Origin: Sphingomonas sinipercae
Lineage (GTDB): Bacteria > Pseudomonadota > Alphaproteobacteria > Sphingomonadales > Sphingomonadaceae
DNA: 64,000 bases
NCBI RefSeq assembly: GCF_011302055.1
Contig: NZ_CP049871.1
Span: forward strand, 1,074,501 to 1,138,500
Direction: 5' to 3'
Shown: in pieces, positions 7,638-15,003 of the stretch
Layout of the letters: each line of letters starts with the position of its first letter
Numbering within the stretch: the first letter of the stretch is position 1
Notes under the pieces: model-generated
Database searches by the model: none
Told to the model about the DNA's origin: nothing
Seen by the model: only the letters and a program-made list of their open reading frames with translations
Program-made: the position numbers and the translations under genes

Positions 7638-8308
7638 TGTCCTACGCCAACCGTAAAGAGCTCAGCGGCAACCGTACCGCGGCGATCGTCGTCGTCGCGC
7701 TGATCCACCTGCTGCTCGGCTATGCGATCGTTACGGGCCTTGCCTACAATGTGATCAAGAAGGCCGCGGCCGACTTGAAAACGTTCGACGTCGAGGAACC
7801 GCCGCCCCCGCCCGAAGAGCCGCCGCCACCGCCGGAAGACATGCCTGACGTGCCGCCGCCGCCGATGCAGCCGCCGCCCGTGGTCCGGGTCAATACGCCG
7901 CCGCCGCCCATTCGGGTTCAGGAATCGACCGTGATTCCCGAACCGAGGCCGCTGCCGCCAATTGCGACCCCGCCGGGACCGCCGACGCCGCCACGTCCGC
8001 CAGCTCCGCCAGCAAAAGCGCAGTCGGCGGTGAGTGCAAAGGGAGACCTCCGTTCGCTCTTTTCGGGAGATGACTTCCCGGCAGGTGTCGAAGACGAAGG
8101 TACCACCCAAGCCACCTTGAGTATTGGAACTGACGGTCGTGTCTCAAACTGCTCAATTACGCGATCGTCTGGTAGTCGCGCTTTGGACAGCGCAACTTGT
8201 CGGGTGCTGAAAAGTCGCGCGCGGTTCACTCCCGCTCGAGATTCAAGCGGAAATCCAATTTCGGACACGATTACCACGCCGTTGATCAGGTGGGTGTTAC
8301 CTGAGTAA
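7637..8308 (+). CDS. tonB: TonB energy transducer
   Basis: A 223-residue TonB protein. An N-terminal membrane helix (about 15-40) is followed by a Pro/Glu-rich periplasmic span (about 52-135, many PPPPP runs) and a TonB C-terminal domain (about 150-223, TLSIGTDGRVSNCSI and the final ITTPLIRWVLPE). It transmits proton-motive force from ExbB-ExbD to outer-membrane receptors. It is first in tonB-exbB-exbD-exbD. The C-terminal domain uses noticeably more A/T-ending codons than the rest of the cluster. Confidence 0.93.
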   Translation: MSYANRKELSGNRTAAIVVVALIHLLLGYAIVTGLAYNVIKKAAADLKTFDVEEPPPPPEEPPPPPEDMPDVPPPPMQPPPVVRVNTPPPPIRVQESTVIPEPRPLPPIATPPGPPTPPRPPAPPAKAQSAVSAKGDLRSLFSGDDFPAGVEDEGTTQATLSIGTDGRVSNCSITRSSGSRALDSATCRVLKSRARFTPARDSSGNPISDTITTPLIRWVLPE

Positions 8309-8353
8309 CGGACGACGATTTTTTCTCCAATCCCTACAGGAAAGTAGACGCCA

Positions 8354-9193
8354 ATGTCCTTCATCGCTCTTACAGCTTCTGCCGCTACTGCCAGTGGCGA
8401 GAACCCATACGGTCTTCTGCCTGCGCTTCAGCAGGGCGGTGTCATCGCCTGGTCGGTGTTCATCATCCTGGTCGGCATGTCGATCTTCTCCTTCTACATC
8501 CTGTTCACCAAGCTGATGCAGCAGCAGAAGATCATCGCGCAGGGCCGCAAGGTGCGTTCCAGCTTCTGGAACTCGCCGAACCTGCGCGAAGCCGCGACCA
8601 AGCTTGAGGCGCGCAGCGCTTACCGCTCGATCGTCGACGATGCGCTGGTTGCCCAGGAACAGCACGGCAAGCTGACCGACCCGATCGACCAGCACGATTG
8701 GATGGCGAACAGCCTGGCCCGCAGTCAGGGCGCGATCGGTTCGCGCTTGGGTGAAGGCCTGGCCTTCCTTGCCACGGTCGGTTCGACGGCGCCGTTCATC
8801 GGTCTGTTCGGTACCGTCATCGGCATCTACCGCGCGCTGATCAAGATCGGTGCCGCCGGCCAGGCGTCGATCGACGCGGTTGCCGGCCCGGTCGGCGAAG
8901 CGCTGATCATGACCGCGCTCGGTCTGGTCGTCGCGGTTCCCGCCGTGCTTGCCTACAACTGGCTGCTGCGCCGCAATAAGTCGATCATGGAAGACCTCGC
9001 GGCCTTCACGAACGACCTGCACGGCTACCTGATGTCGGACGGAAAGGTGAAGCCGCGCATCGCCACCGGTGGCAAGGGTGACGTCGGCAATTCGACCACC
9101 ACTGCCGGTTCGACGAGCAGCCGCACCCAGCAGCCGCTGCGCACGGGCTCGACCCAGTCGGGTTCGCAGGCGAGCAGCACGACTGGCGTATAA
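8354..9193 (+). CDS. exbB: ExbB, MotA/TolQ/ExbB proton channel
   Basis: 279 residues with the three membrane helices of ExbB/TolQ: about 30-52, 140-165 (the conserved TVGSTAPFIGLFGTV segment) and 180-205. The long cytoplasmic loop lies between helices 1 and 2, and a Ser/Thr/Gln-rich low-complexity tail of about 40 residues ends the protein. It forms the pentameric inner-membrane channel that houses ExbD and drives TonB. TolQ is the alternative, but the neighbouring tonB supports ExbB. Confidence 0.92.
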   Translation: MSFIALTASAATASGENPYGLLPALQQGGVIAWSVFIILVGMSIFSFYILFTKLMQQQKIIAQGRKVRSSFWNSPNLREAATKLEARSAYRSIVDDALVAQEQHGKLTDPIDQHDWMANSLARSQGAIGSRLGEGLAFLATVGSTAPFIGLFGTVIGIYRALIKIGAAGQASIDAVAGPVGEALIMTALGLVVAVPAVLAYNWLLRRNKSIMEDLAAFTNDLHGYLMSDGKVKPRIATGGKGDVGNSTTTAGSTSSRTQQPLRTGSTQSGSQASSTTGV

Positions 9194-9273
9194 CTTCCTG
9201 GTTCAACGGGCGGAGTGGCATTGCCGCTCCGCCCGGCGGACCGCACTAAAAAGCCGAAAGAAGGCATAGCCCT

Positions 9274-9762
9274 ATGGCAATGAAAGTTGGCTCCGGCGAA
9301 GGCGAAGACGAAGCCATCTCCGACATCAACGTCATCCCGCTGGCTGACACGATGCTGGTGATGCTGATCATCTTCCTGATCGCGGTTCCGGTCGTGTTGC
9401 AGAGCGTCCCCGTGAAGCTTCCGTCGGTCCGCTACGAAGCGACCACGACGAAGCCCGAAAACGTCAACCTTTCGGTCCACGGCACTCCGGACGGCAACTG
9501 CGCGGTCTATTGGGGCGTCCAGAAGGTCGATAGCAAGGAGCTCCTGGAGCGCGCGGTCAAGAAGCTGGAGGACACCATCAAGGCGGTCGGCGGCGTCGAA
9601 AACGTGACTGACGAGAACATGCCCGAGGCGCACATCCGCGGCGACATCAACACGCCGTACAAGTGTGTCGGCGGCGCGATTATCACCATGCAACGCGCAG
9701 GATTCGCCCGCGTCGGATTCATCTCCGAGCCGGCACCGCAGTCCGGCGTCCGCGTCCAGTAG
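9274..9762 (+). CDS. exbD: ExbD/TolR protein, first copy
   Basis: 162 residues. A short cytoplasmic start leads to ISDINVIPLADTMLVMLIIF, carrying the membrane aspartate of the ExbD/TolR family, then a periplasmic domain. This copy has an insertion around residues 68-130 with two cysteines (NCAVYW and KCVGG) that the second copy lacks. It partners ExbB in using the proton gradient. The start ATG 9274 follows an AAAGAAGG-type ribosome site. Confidence 0.9.
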   Translation: MAMKVGSGEGEDEAISDINVIPLADTMLVMLIIFLIAVPVVLQSVPVKLPSVRYEATTTKPENVNLSVHGTPDGNCAVYWGVQKVDSKELLERAVKKLEDTIKAVGGVENVTDENMPEAHIRGDINTPYKCVGGAIITMQRAGFARVGFISEPAPQSGVRVQ

Positions 9763-9773
9763 GAGTTTCGACC

Positions 9774-10208
9774 ATGGCAATGACCGTCAAGCAAGGCGAC
9801 TCCGAAGGCGAACCGATGAACGACATGAATGTCGTTCCGTTGATCGATGTTCTCCTGGTGCTGCTGATAATGTTCATCATCACCATTCCGGTGCAGAGCC
9901 ACGCGGTGAAGCTCGACCTTCCGGTGAACCAGAACAATGTGAACCCACCGCCGGTCGATCCGGTCAAGAACAAGATCGTCATTACCGGTGACGACAAGAT
10001 CCTGTGGAACGGCAACCCGGTGACGATGGACCAGCTCCGCCTGTACCTGGACACCACGCAGCAGATGGACCCGACTCCGGAACTCCACCTGCAGCCGGAT
10101 TCCAAGGCTCGTTATGAAATGGTCGATGAGGTTCTTGCCGTCACCAAGCGGGCCAGGGTCGAAAAGATGGGTTTCGTCGGCAACGAATATTACATGAACG
10201 TCTTCTAG
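9774..10208 (+). CDS. exbD: ExbD/TolR protein, second copy
   Basis: 144 residues from ATG 9774, 11 bases after the first exbD, with AGGAG at 9761-9765 as ribosome site. The membrane segment MNVVPLIDVLLVLLIMFII holds the functional aspartate. Its periplasmic part is of the usual length and has no cysteines. Two different ExbDs with one ExbB occur in several TonB clusters of sphingomonads and xanthomonads; the second copy can serve particular substrates there, which is only inference here. A longer upstream frame overlaps the first exbD and is not used. Confidence 0.9.
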   Translation: MAMTVKQGDSEGEPMNDMNVVPLIDVLLVLLIMFIITIPVQSHAVKLDLPVNQNNVNPPPVDPVKNKIVITGDDKILWNGNPVTMDQLRLYLDTTQQMDPTPELHLQPDSKARYEMVDEVLAVTKRARVEKMGFVGNEYYMNVF

Positions 10209-10238
10209 GCGGACGCTCAACCTGACGATGCTTTACAA

Positions 10239-10265
10239 GGGCGGCTTTCGGGCCGCCCCTTTTTT
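10239..10265 (+). terminator. Rho-independent terminator of the tonB cluster
   Basis: GGGCGGC (10239-10245), loop TTTCGG and GCCGCCC (10252-10258), followed after one C by six T residues. It sits 30 bases after the second exbD. It excludes the upstream ATG 10266 as the glmU start. Confidence 0.92.
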
Positions 10266-10319
10266 ATGGCCGACGCGCCCTCTGGCGCTCTCAAAGTCGC
10301 CGTGCCATTGCTCGCCGCC

Positions 10320-11672
10320 ATGAGTGCACCGCACGATTTCGCCGCTGTCGTCCTTGCCGCTGGGCAGGGCACGCGCATGCGCTCCGACACGCACAAGGTC
10401 TTGCATCCGATCGCCCAGCGGCCGCTGCTTTTGCACCTGCTTGACAGCATCGATGAGCTTGGCGCCAGCCGGCGTATCGTCGTCGTCGGCAAGGGCCGCG
10501 AGCAGGTCGAGCGCGCGGTCCAGGTACGCGGCGTCCTCGTCGCGCATCAGGCGAAGCAGAAAGGCACCGGCCACGCGGTGTTGCAGGCCCGCGATGCGCT
10601 TGGCGACTATGATGGCGCCGTCATCGTCCTCTACGGCGACACGCCCTTCGTCCGTGCTTCCACCTTGCAGCGAATGCTGGAGCGGCTGGACGGGGCAGGC
10701 GGTCCGGGGATCGTCGTCCTGGGATCGGTCCAGGACGATCCGGCGGCCTACGGGCGCATCATCGCCATCGGCGATCGCATCTTGAAGATGGTCGAATATA
10801 AGGACGCGACCGAGGAGGAACGGGCGGTTCGCCTATGCAATTCGGGCATGATGGCGGTGCGCGCGCCCGACCTGTTCCGCTGGCTCGAAAAGGTCGGCAA
10901 CGACAATGCCGCGGGCGAATATTACCTGCCCGACATCGTCAACATCGCCGCCGCCGAAGGGCGCCAGGCGGTCGTGATCGAAGGCGATGCGTTCGAAACC
11001 GCCGGGGTCAACAGCCGCGCCGAACTGGCGCACCTGGAGGTCGACTGGCAGCGCCGCCGGCGTGAGCAGGCGCTTCAGGACGGTGCAACCCTGATCGACC
11101 CGGAAAGCGTCTGGTTCGCGTTCGACACCAGGCTCGGCCGCGACGTGACAGTCGAACCGCACGTCGTCTTCGGCGCTGGTGTCGCGGTCGCCGACGGCGC
11201 CACGATCAAGGCCTTCAGCCACATCGAAGGCGCCGCGATCGGCGCGCGCGCGGTGATCGGCCCCTTCGCCCGCATCCGGCCCGGGACCGAGCTGGCCGAG
11301 GACACCAAGGTCGGCAACTTCGTCGAGATCAAGCAGGCGCAGGTCGCCCGCGGCGCCAAGGTCAATCACCTTAGCTACATCGGCGACGCCAGCGTCGGTG
11401 AGAAAGCCAACATCGGCGCCGGGACGATCACCTGCAATTACGACGGGTTCGGCAAGTCGCGGACGGTGATCGGCGCAGGGGCGTTCATCGGTTCGAACAG
11501 CGCGCTGGTCGCGCCGGTGACGGTCGGCGACGGCGCGATCGTCGGCGCCGGATCGGTCATCACGCGCGATGTCGAAGCCGACAGCTTGGCCCTCGAACGC
11601 AACGAACAAAAGGGAATCGCCGGCTGGGCCCGCCGCTTCCGTGAACGGATGACAAAAAGGGCAGCTGAGTAA
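10320..11672 (+). CDS. glmU: Bifunctional GlmU: GlcN-1-P acetyltransferase and uridylyltransferase
   Basis: 450 residues from ATG 10320, a normal GlmU length. The in-frame ATG at 10266 abuts the terminator T run and adds residues not expected in the family. The N-terminal pyrophosphorylase domain opens with VVLAAGQGTRM and has the YGDTP metal site. The C-terminal left-handed beta-helix acetyltransferase has repeated hexapeptides and the NFVEIK, NIGAGTITCNYDG and SNSALVAPV segments. It makes UDP-GlcNAc for peptidoglycan and lipopolysaccharide. The TAATG overlap couples it to glmS, the preceding pathway step. Confidence 0.96.
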   Translation: MSAPHDFAAVVLAAGQGTRMRSDTHKVLHPIAQRPLLLHLLDSIDELGASRRIVVVGKGREQVERAVQVRGVLVAHQAKQKGTGHAVLQARDALGDYDGAVIVLYGDTPFVRASTLQRMLERLDGAGGPGIVVLGSVQDDPAAYGRIIAIGDRILKMVEYKDATEEERAVRLCNSGMMAVRAPDLFRWLEKVGNDNAAGEYYLPDIVNIAAAEGRQAVVIEGDAFETAGVNSRAELAHLEVDWQRRRREQALQDGATLIDPESVWFAFDTRLGRDVTVEPHVVFGAGVAVADGATIKAFSHIEGAAIGARAVIGPFARIRPGTELAEDTKVGNFVEIKQAQVARGAKVNHLSYIGDASVGEKANIGAGTITCNYDGFGKSRTVIGAGAFIGSNSALVAPVTVGDGAIVGAGSVITRDVEADSLALERNEQKGIAGWARRFRERMTKRAAE

Positions 11673-13495
11673 TGTGCGGAATCGTTGGTATTGTCGGCAA
11701 CCGGGATGTTGCCCAGCGGCTGTTCGACGGGCTCAAGCGGCTTGAGTATCGCGGCTATGACTCGGCCGGCATCTGCACCATCGACGGTGGCCGGCTCGAC
11801 CGGCGGCGGGCCGAGGGGAAGCTCGACAACCTGCAGCGCGAGCTTGCCGGCAATCCGCTTGGCGGCGACGTCGGCGTTGCCCACACGCGCTGGGCGACCC
11901 ACGGGGCGCCAACGGTCGGCAACGCGCATCCGCACATCGCCGGGCGCGTCGCTTTGGTGCACAACGGGATCATCGAGAACTTCAAGCCGCTGCGCGACGA
12001 ACTGATCGCCGACGGGCGCGAATTCCTCAGCGAAACCGATAGCGAGGTCGTCGCCCATCTGGTCGCCCGCGAAGTCGAGCGCGGCTCGTCCCCCGCGGAC
12101 GCCGTCGCAACCGTGCTGCCGCGGCTGCAGGGCGCCTTCGCCATCGCCTTCCTGTTCGAAGATCACCCAGACCTTATCATCGGCGCGCGCCTGGGTGCGC
12201 CGCTGACAGTCGGCTATGGCGAGGGCGAGAATTACCTGGGTTCCGACGCGCTTGCGGTGGCCCCCTGGACGCGCCGGATCGCCTACCTCGACGAGGGCGA
12301 CTGGGCGGTCGTCCGCCGCGACGGGATCGAAATCTTCGACCGCGAGAACCGGCCGGTCGAGCGGGAGATCGTCGACAGCGGCGCATCCGCGGTGCGGATC
12401 GAGCGCGGCAACTACCGGCACTACATGCAGAAGGAAATCTTCGAGCAGCCGGTCGTCGTCGCCGACAGCCTGTCGAGCTACATTCGCCCGTTCGAAGGCA
12501 TCGTCGCACTGCCCAATATCGACTTCGACCTCGCCGACGTCGACCGGCTGACCATCGTCGCCTGCGGCACCAGCTTCTACGCCGGCCTGGTCGCAAAATA
12601 TTGGATCGAGCAATACGCCCGGGTGCCCGTCGACATCGATGTGGCGTCGGAATTCCGGTATCGCGATCCCGTTCTGCAGCCGGGCGGACTGGCCTTGTTC
12701 ATCAGCCAATCGGGCGAGACCGCCGATACGCTGGCAGCGCTGCGCCATGCGCGCTCGCAGGAACAGCGGATCGCCGTCGTCGTCAACGTCCCGACCAGTT
12801 CGATGGCGCGCGAGGCCGACCTGCTGCTGCCGACCCACGCCGGCCCGGAGATCGGGGTCGCTTCGACCAAGGCGTTTACCTGCCAGCTGGCCGTCCTGGC
12901 CGCCCTTGCAGCGAATCTGGCGCGCGCGAAGGGCAGGCTGTCGGCCGCGGAAGAGCGCGAGATTGTCGCGCACCTGCAGGAGGCCCCGGCCGCGATCAAC
13001 GGCGCGCTCGACCATGACGACGACATCGCCGCGATGGCGCATTTGATCGCGCCGGCGCGCGACGTGCTCTACCTGGGCCGCGGGCCCTATTATCCGATGG
13101 CGCTGGAAGGCGCGCTGAAACTGAAGGAAATCAGCTACATCCACGCCGAAGGCTATGCCGCGGGCGAGATGAAGCACGGCCCGATCGCGCTAATCGACGA
13201 GCATGTGCCGGTCATCGTCCTCGCGCCGTCCGGACCCTTGTTCGAAAAGACGGTCAGCAACATGCAGGAAGTGCGCGCGCGGGGCGGGAAGATTGTGCTG
13301 GTCAGCGACGCCAAGGGCCTGGAAGAAGCGGGCGAAGGCTGCATGGCGACGATCGAAATGCCTGAGGTGCACCCGTTGATCGCGCCGATCGTCTATGCCG
13401 TCCCGGTGCAGTTGCTCGCTTATCATACGGCCGTGCTGAAAGGCACCGACGTCGACCAGCCGCGTAATCTGGCGAAGAGCGTTACCGTCGAGTGA
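11672..13495 (+). CDS. glmS: Glutamine-fructose-6-phosphate aminotransferase
   Basis: 607 residues. The glutaminase domain starts MCGIVGIVG, with Cys2 as nucleophile after removal of Met1; YRGYDSAG and THTRWATHG-like segments follow. Two SIS domains bind fructose 6-phosphate (CGTSFYAG, SQSGETADT), and the protein ends in LAKSVTVE as GlmS proteins do. It converts fructose 6-phosphate and glutamine to glucosamine 6-phosphate. Overlap with glmU rules out a leader ribozyme of the Gram-positive type. Confidence 0.97.
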   Translation: MCGIVGIVGNRDVAQRLFDGLKRLEYRGYDSAGICTIDGGRLDRRRAEGKLDNLQRELAGNPLGGDVGVAHTRWATHGAPTVGNAHPHIAGRVALVHNGIIENFKPLRDELIADGREFLSETDSEVVAHLVAREVERGSSPADAVATVLPRLQGAFAIAFLFEDHPDLIIGARLGAPLTVGYGEGENYLGSDALAVAPWTRRIAYLDEGDWAVVRRDGIEIFDRENRPVEREIVDSGASAVRIERGNYRHYMQKEIFEQPVVVADSLSSYIRPFEGIVALPNIDFDLADVDRLTIVACGTSFYAGLVAKYWIEQYARVPVDIDVASEFRYRDPVLQPGGLALFISQSGETADTLAALRHARSQEQRIAVVVNVPTSSMAREADLLLPTHAGPEIGVASTKAFTCQLAVLAALAANLARAKGRLSAAEEREIVAHLQEAPAAINGALDHDDDIAAMAHLIAPARDVLYLGRGPYYPMALEGALKLKEISYIHAEGYAAGEMKHGPIALIDEHVPVIVLAPSGPLFEKTVSNMQEVRARGGKIVLVSDAKGLEEAGEGCMATIEMPEVHPLIAPIVYAVPVQLLAYHTAVLKGTDVDQPRNLAKSVTVE

Positions 13496-14395
13496 TCAGG
13501 TCGAAAGGTTCAGGTCGGCCACGCGCTGCCTGATCCGTTCGAACAGGAAATCGGTGACGACCCGGACCCGCGGGCTGTGCCGGACCCGCTCGTGGGTCAG
13601 CAGCCACATGACGCGTCCGTGGCCGCTCCTTGGGCCAAAGCATTGCACCAGTTCAGGGTCGGAATCGGCAACCAGGCACGGCAGCACGGCGATGCCGACG
13701 CCGGATCGTACCGCAGCAAGCAGGCCGCTGGACGTGGCCTGATGGATCGCGACCTGCGATTCGACGCCAAGCCTGCGCAGGTACGATTGATATTCGCGCC
13801 ACAGATTGCCGCCCCCGCCGCCGATCAGCGCGTGCCCGCGGAGCTGCTCGGGGGCGCCCGGGATGCCGTTGCGCTCGCCATATTCCGGTGTGCAGTAGAA
13901 CGCCCAGTCATCGACACAGAGCCGACGCCCGACCACGCCTGCGGACTGTTCGAGGCGCGTTGCCCGCAGCGCGATGTCAGCTTCCCCAGCGCCAAGGTCG
14001 CGGACCTCGCTGGTGGCATCCATCTCGATAACGATTTCAGGATGCGCATCGTGCAGCGCGCGCAGCAGCGGCGGGAGCAGCTGAACGGCGAAAATCTCTT
14101 CGGTCGTTAACCGAACCGTCCCGCTGGTGTCCCGGACCTGGGCGGCTGCCGCGTCGCCGAGGGCGTCGACCGACGCGCCGACCGACCGTGCGTGACCGAT
14201 CAGCCGCTCGCCGTCCGGCGTGAGCGTATAGCCCGCCTGGCGCCGGTCGAAGAGGGTAAGGCCCAAAGCCTGTTCCAGCGCGCCGATGCGACGGGCGACG
14301 GTCGTCTGGCTGACCCGCAGGTTTCGCGCCGCGGACAGCGTACTCCCGCTGTCGGCAACTGCGAGGAAGAAGCGGAGGTCGTTCCAGTCTAGCAT
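13496..14395 (-). CDS. LysR-family transcriptional regulator
   Basis: 299 residues from ATG 14395, giving MLDWNDLRFFLAVAD, the usual LysR N-terminus; in-frame starts at 14410 and 14434 are possible but would put the operator palindrome inside the gene. A winged HTH (about 1-60, with SAARNLRVSQTTVARR) precedes the periplasmic-binding-protein-like effector domain. It ends exactly where glmS ends (no gap) and diverges from the UrcA gene. The inducer is unknown. Confidence 0.9.
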   Translation of the reverse strand: MLDWNDLRFFLAVADSGSTLSAARNLRVSQTTVARRIGALEQALGLTLFDRRQAGYTLTPDGERLIGHARSVGASVDALGDAAAAQVRDTSGTVRLTTEEIFAVQLLPPLLRALHDAHPEIVIEMDATSEVRDLGAGEADIALRATRLEQSAGVVGRRLCVDDWAFYCTPEYGERNGIPGAPEQLRGHALIGGGGGNLWREYQSYLRRLGVESQVAIHQATSSGLLAAVRSGVGIAVLPCLVADSDPELVQCFGPRSGHGRVMWLLTHERVRHSPRVRVVTDFLFERIRQRVADLNLST

Positions 14396-14402
14396 CGCGC
14401 CA

Positions 14403-14420
14403 TTCTGCATTATTGCAGAA
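14403..14420. promoter_or_regulatory. Palindromic operator candidate between lysR and urcA
   Basis: TTCTGCA-TTAT-TGCAGAA is a perfect dyad with 7-base arms and contains the T-N11-A pattern of LysR boxes. It starts 8 bases upstream of the lysR ATG and lies about 97 bases upstream of the divergent UrcA gene, fitting autoregulation plus control of the neighbour. That it binds this LysR is inference. Confidence 0.65.
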
Positions 14421-14516
14421 CCATCGTGCAACATCGTTGCTTATGCGAACTGAAATCGCGGCCTATCTGGTGTGTCGCGCCGCTCGATGCGGCTCCTCGT
14501 TGCAAAGGAAGCGACC

Positions 14517-14861
14517 ATGAAACAGGCCCTGCGAATCATCCTTGCCTCCGCATTGCTGACGGCCGCCGGCACCAAGGCCGTGCCCGCCCTGGCAGAACCG
14601 CTGCGCAGCGACGTTCAGGTCAGCGTTGTCCACACCGGAGACCTCGACCTTTCGGGCAGCGATGGCCGACGTCAACTCCAGCTGCGGCTGTCGCAAGCGG
14701 CCCGCGAGGTGTGCGGTGCGGCGTCGGATTTCGACCTGGCCGGAAAGAACGACGTTCGCCGTTGCCGCGACGCGGTGCTCGCCAAGGCCCGTAGCGACAG
14801 CGACGCGCTGATCGCTGCTCGATCGACCCAGGGCTCGATTACGCTCGCCGCCATCCGATAG
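14517..14861 (+). CDS. UrcA family secreted protein
   Basis: 114 residues from ATG 14517, preceded by AAAGGAAG. A signal peptide (about 1-27, ending PALA) leads to a small domain with DLDL near residue 41, a mid helix RLSQAAREVCG and a second cysteine in VRRCRDAV, the UrcA pattern of two cysteines. UrcA proteins are common in sphingomonads and have no established function. It is probably controlled by the divergent LysR gene. Confidence 0.82.
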   Translation: MKQALRIILASALLTAAGTKAVPALAEPLRSDVQVSVVHTGDLDLSGSDGRRQLQLRLSQAAREVCGAASDFDLAGKNDVRRCRDAVLAKARSDSDALIAARSTQGSITLAAIR

Positions 14862-15003
14862 CGCCTTCGTATCCCCCCCCGGGGCGCCAGCGACCGCCGT
14901 TCGCCGAACCCAGCCCGCATTTCGCCTATACAGCGGTGACTGTTGGATTAGGCTCGTCAAAAGCGTTGGCTAACCGATTCCAACACCCGGGGGGGATTCA
15001 CTG

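Noticed and set aside
10266..10319. Earlier ATG for glmU
   Set aside because: It lies immediately beside the T run of the tonB-cluster terminator and gives an N-terminus longer than GlmU normally has.
11438..13177. 579-codon minus-strand frame opposite glmS
   Set aside because: A shadow of glmS codon bias; composition is Arg/Asp/Gly-rich with no family features.
14873..14884. Run of C followed by GGGG after the UrcA gene as a terminator
   Set aside because: The possible stem is short with no loop of normal size and no T run follows.
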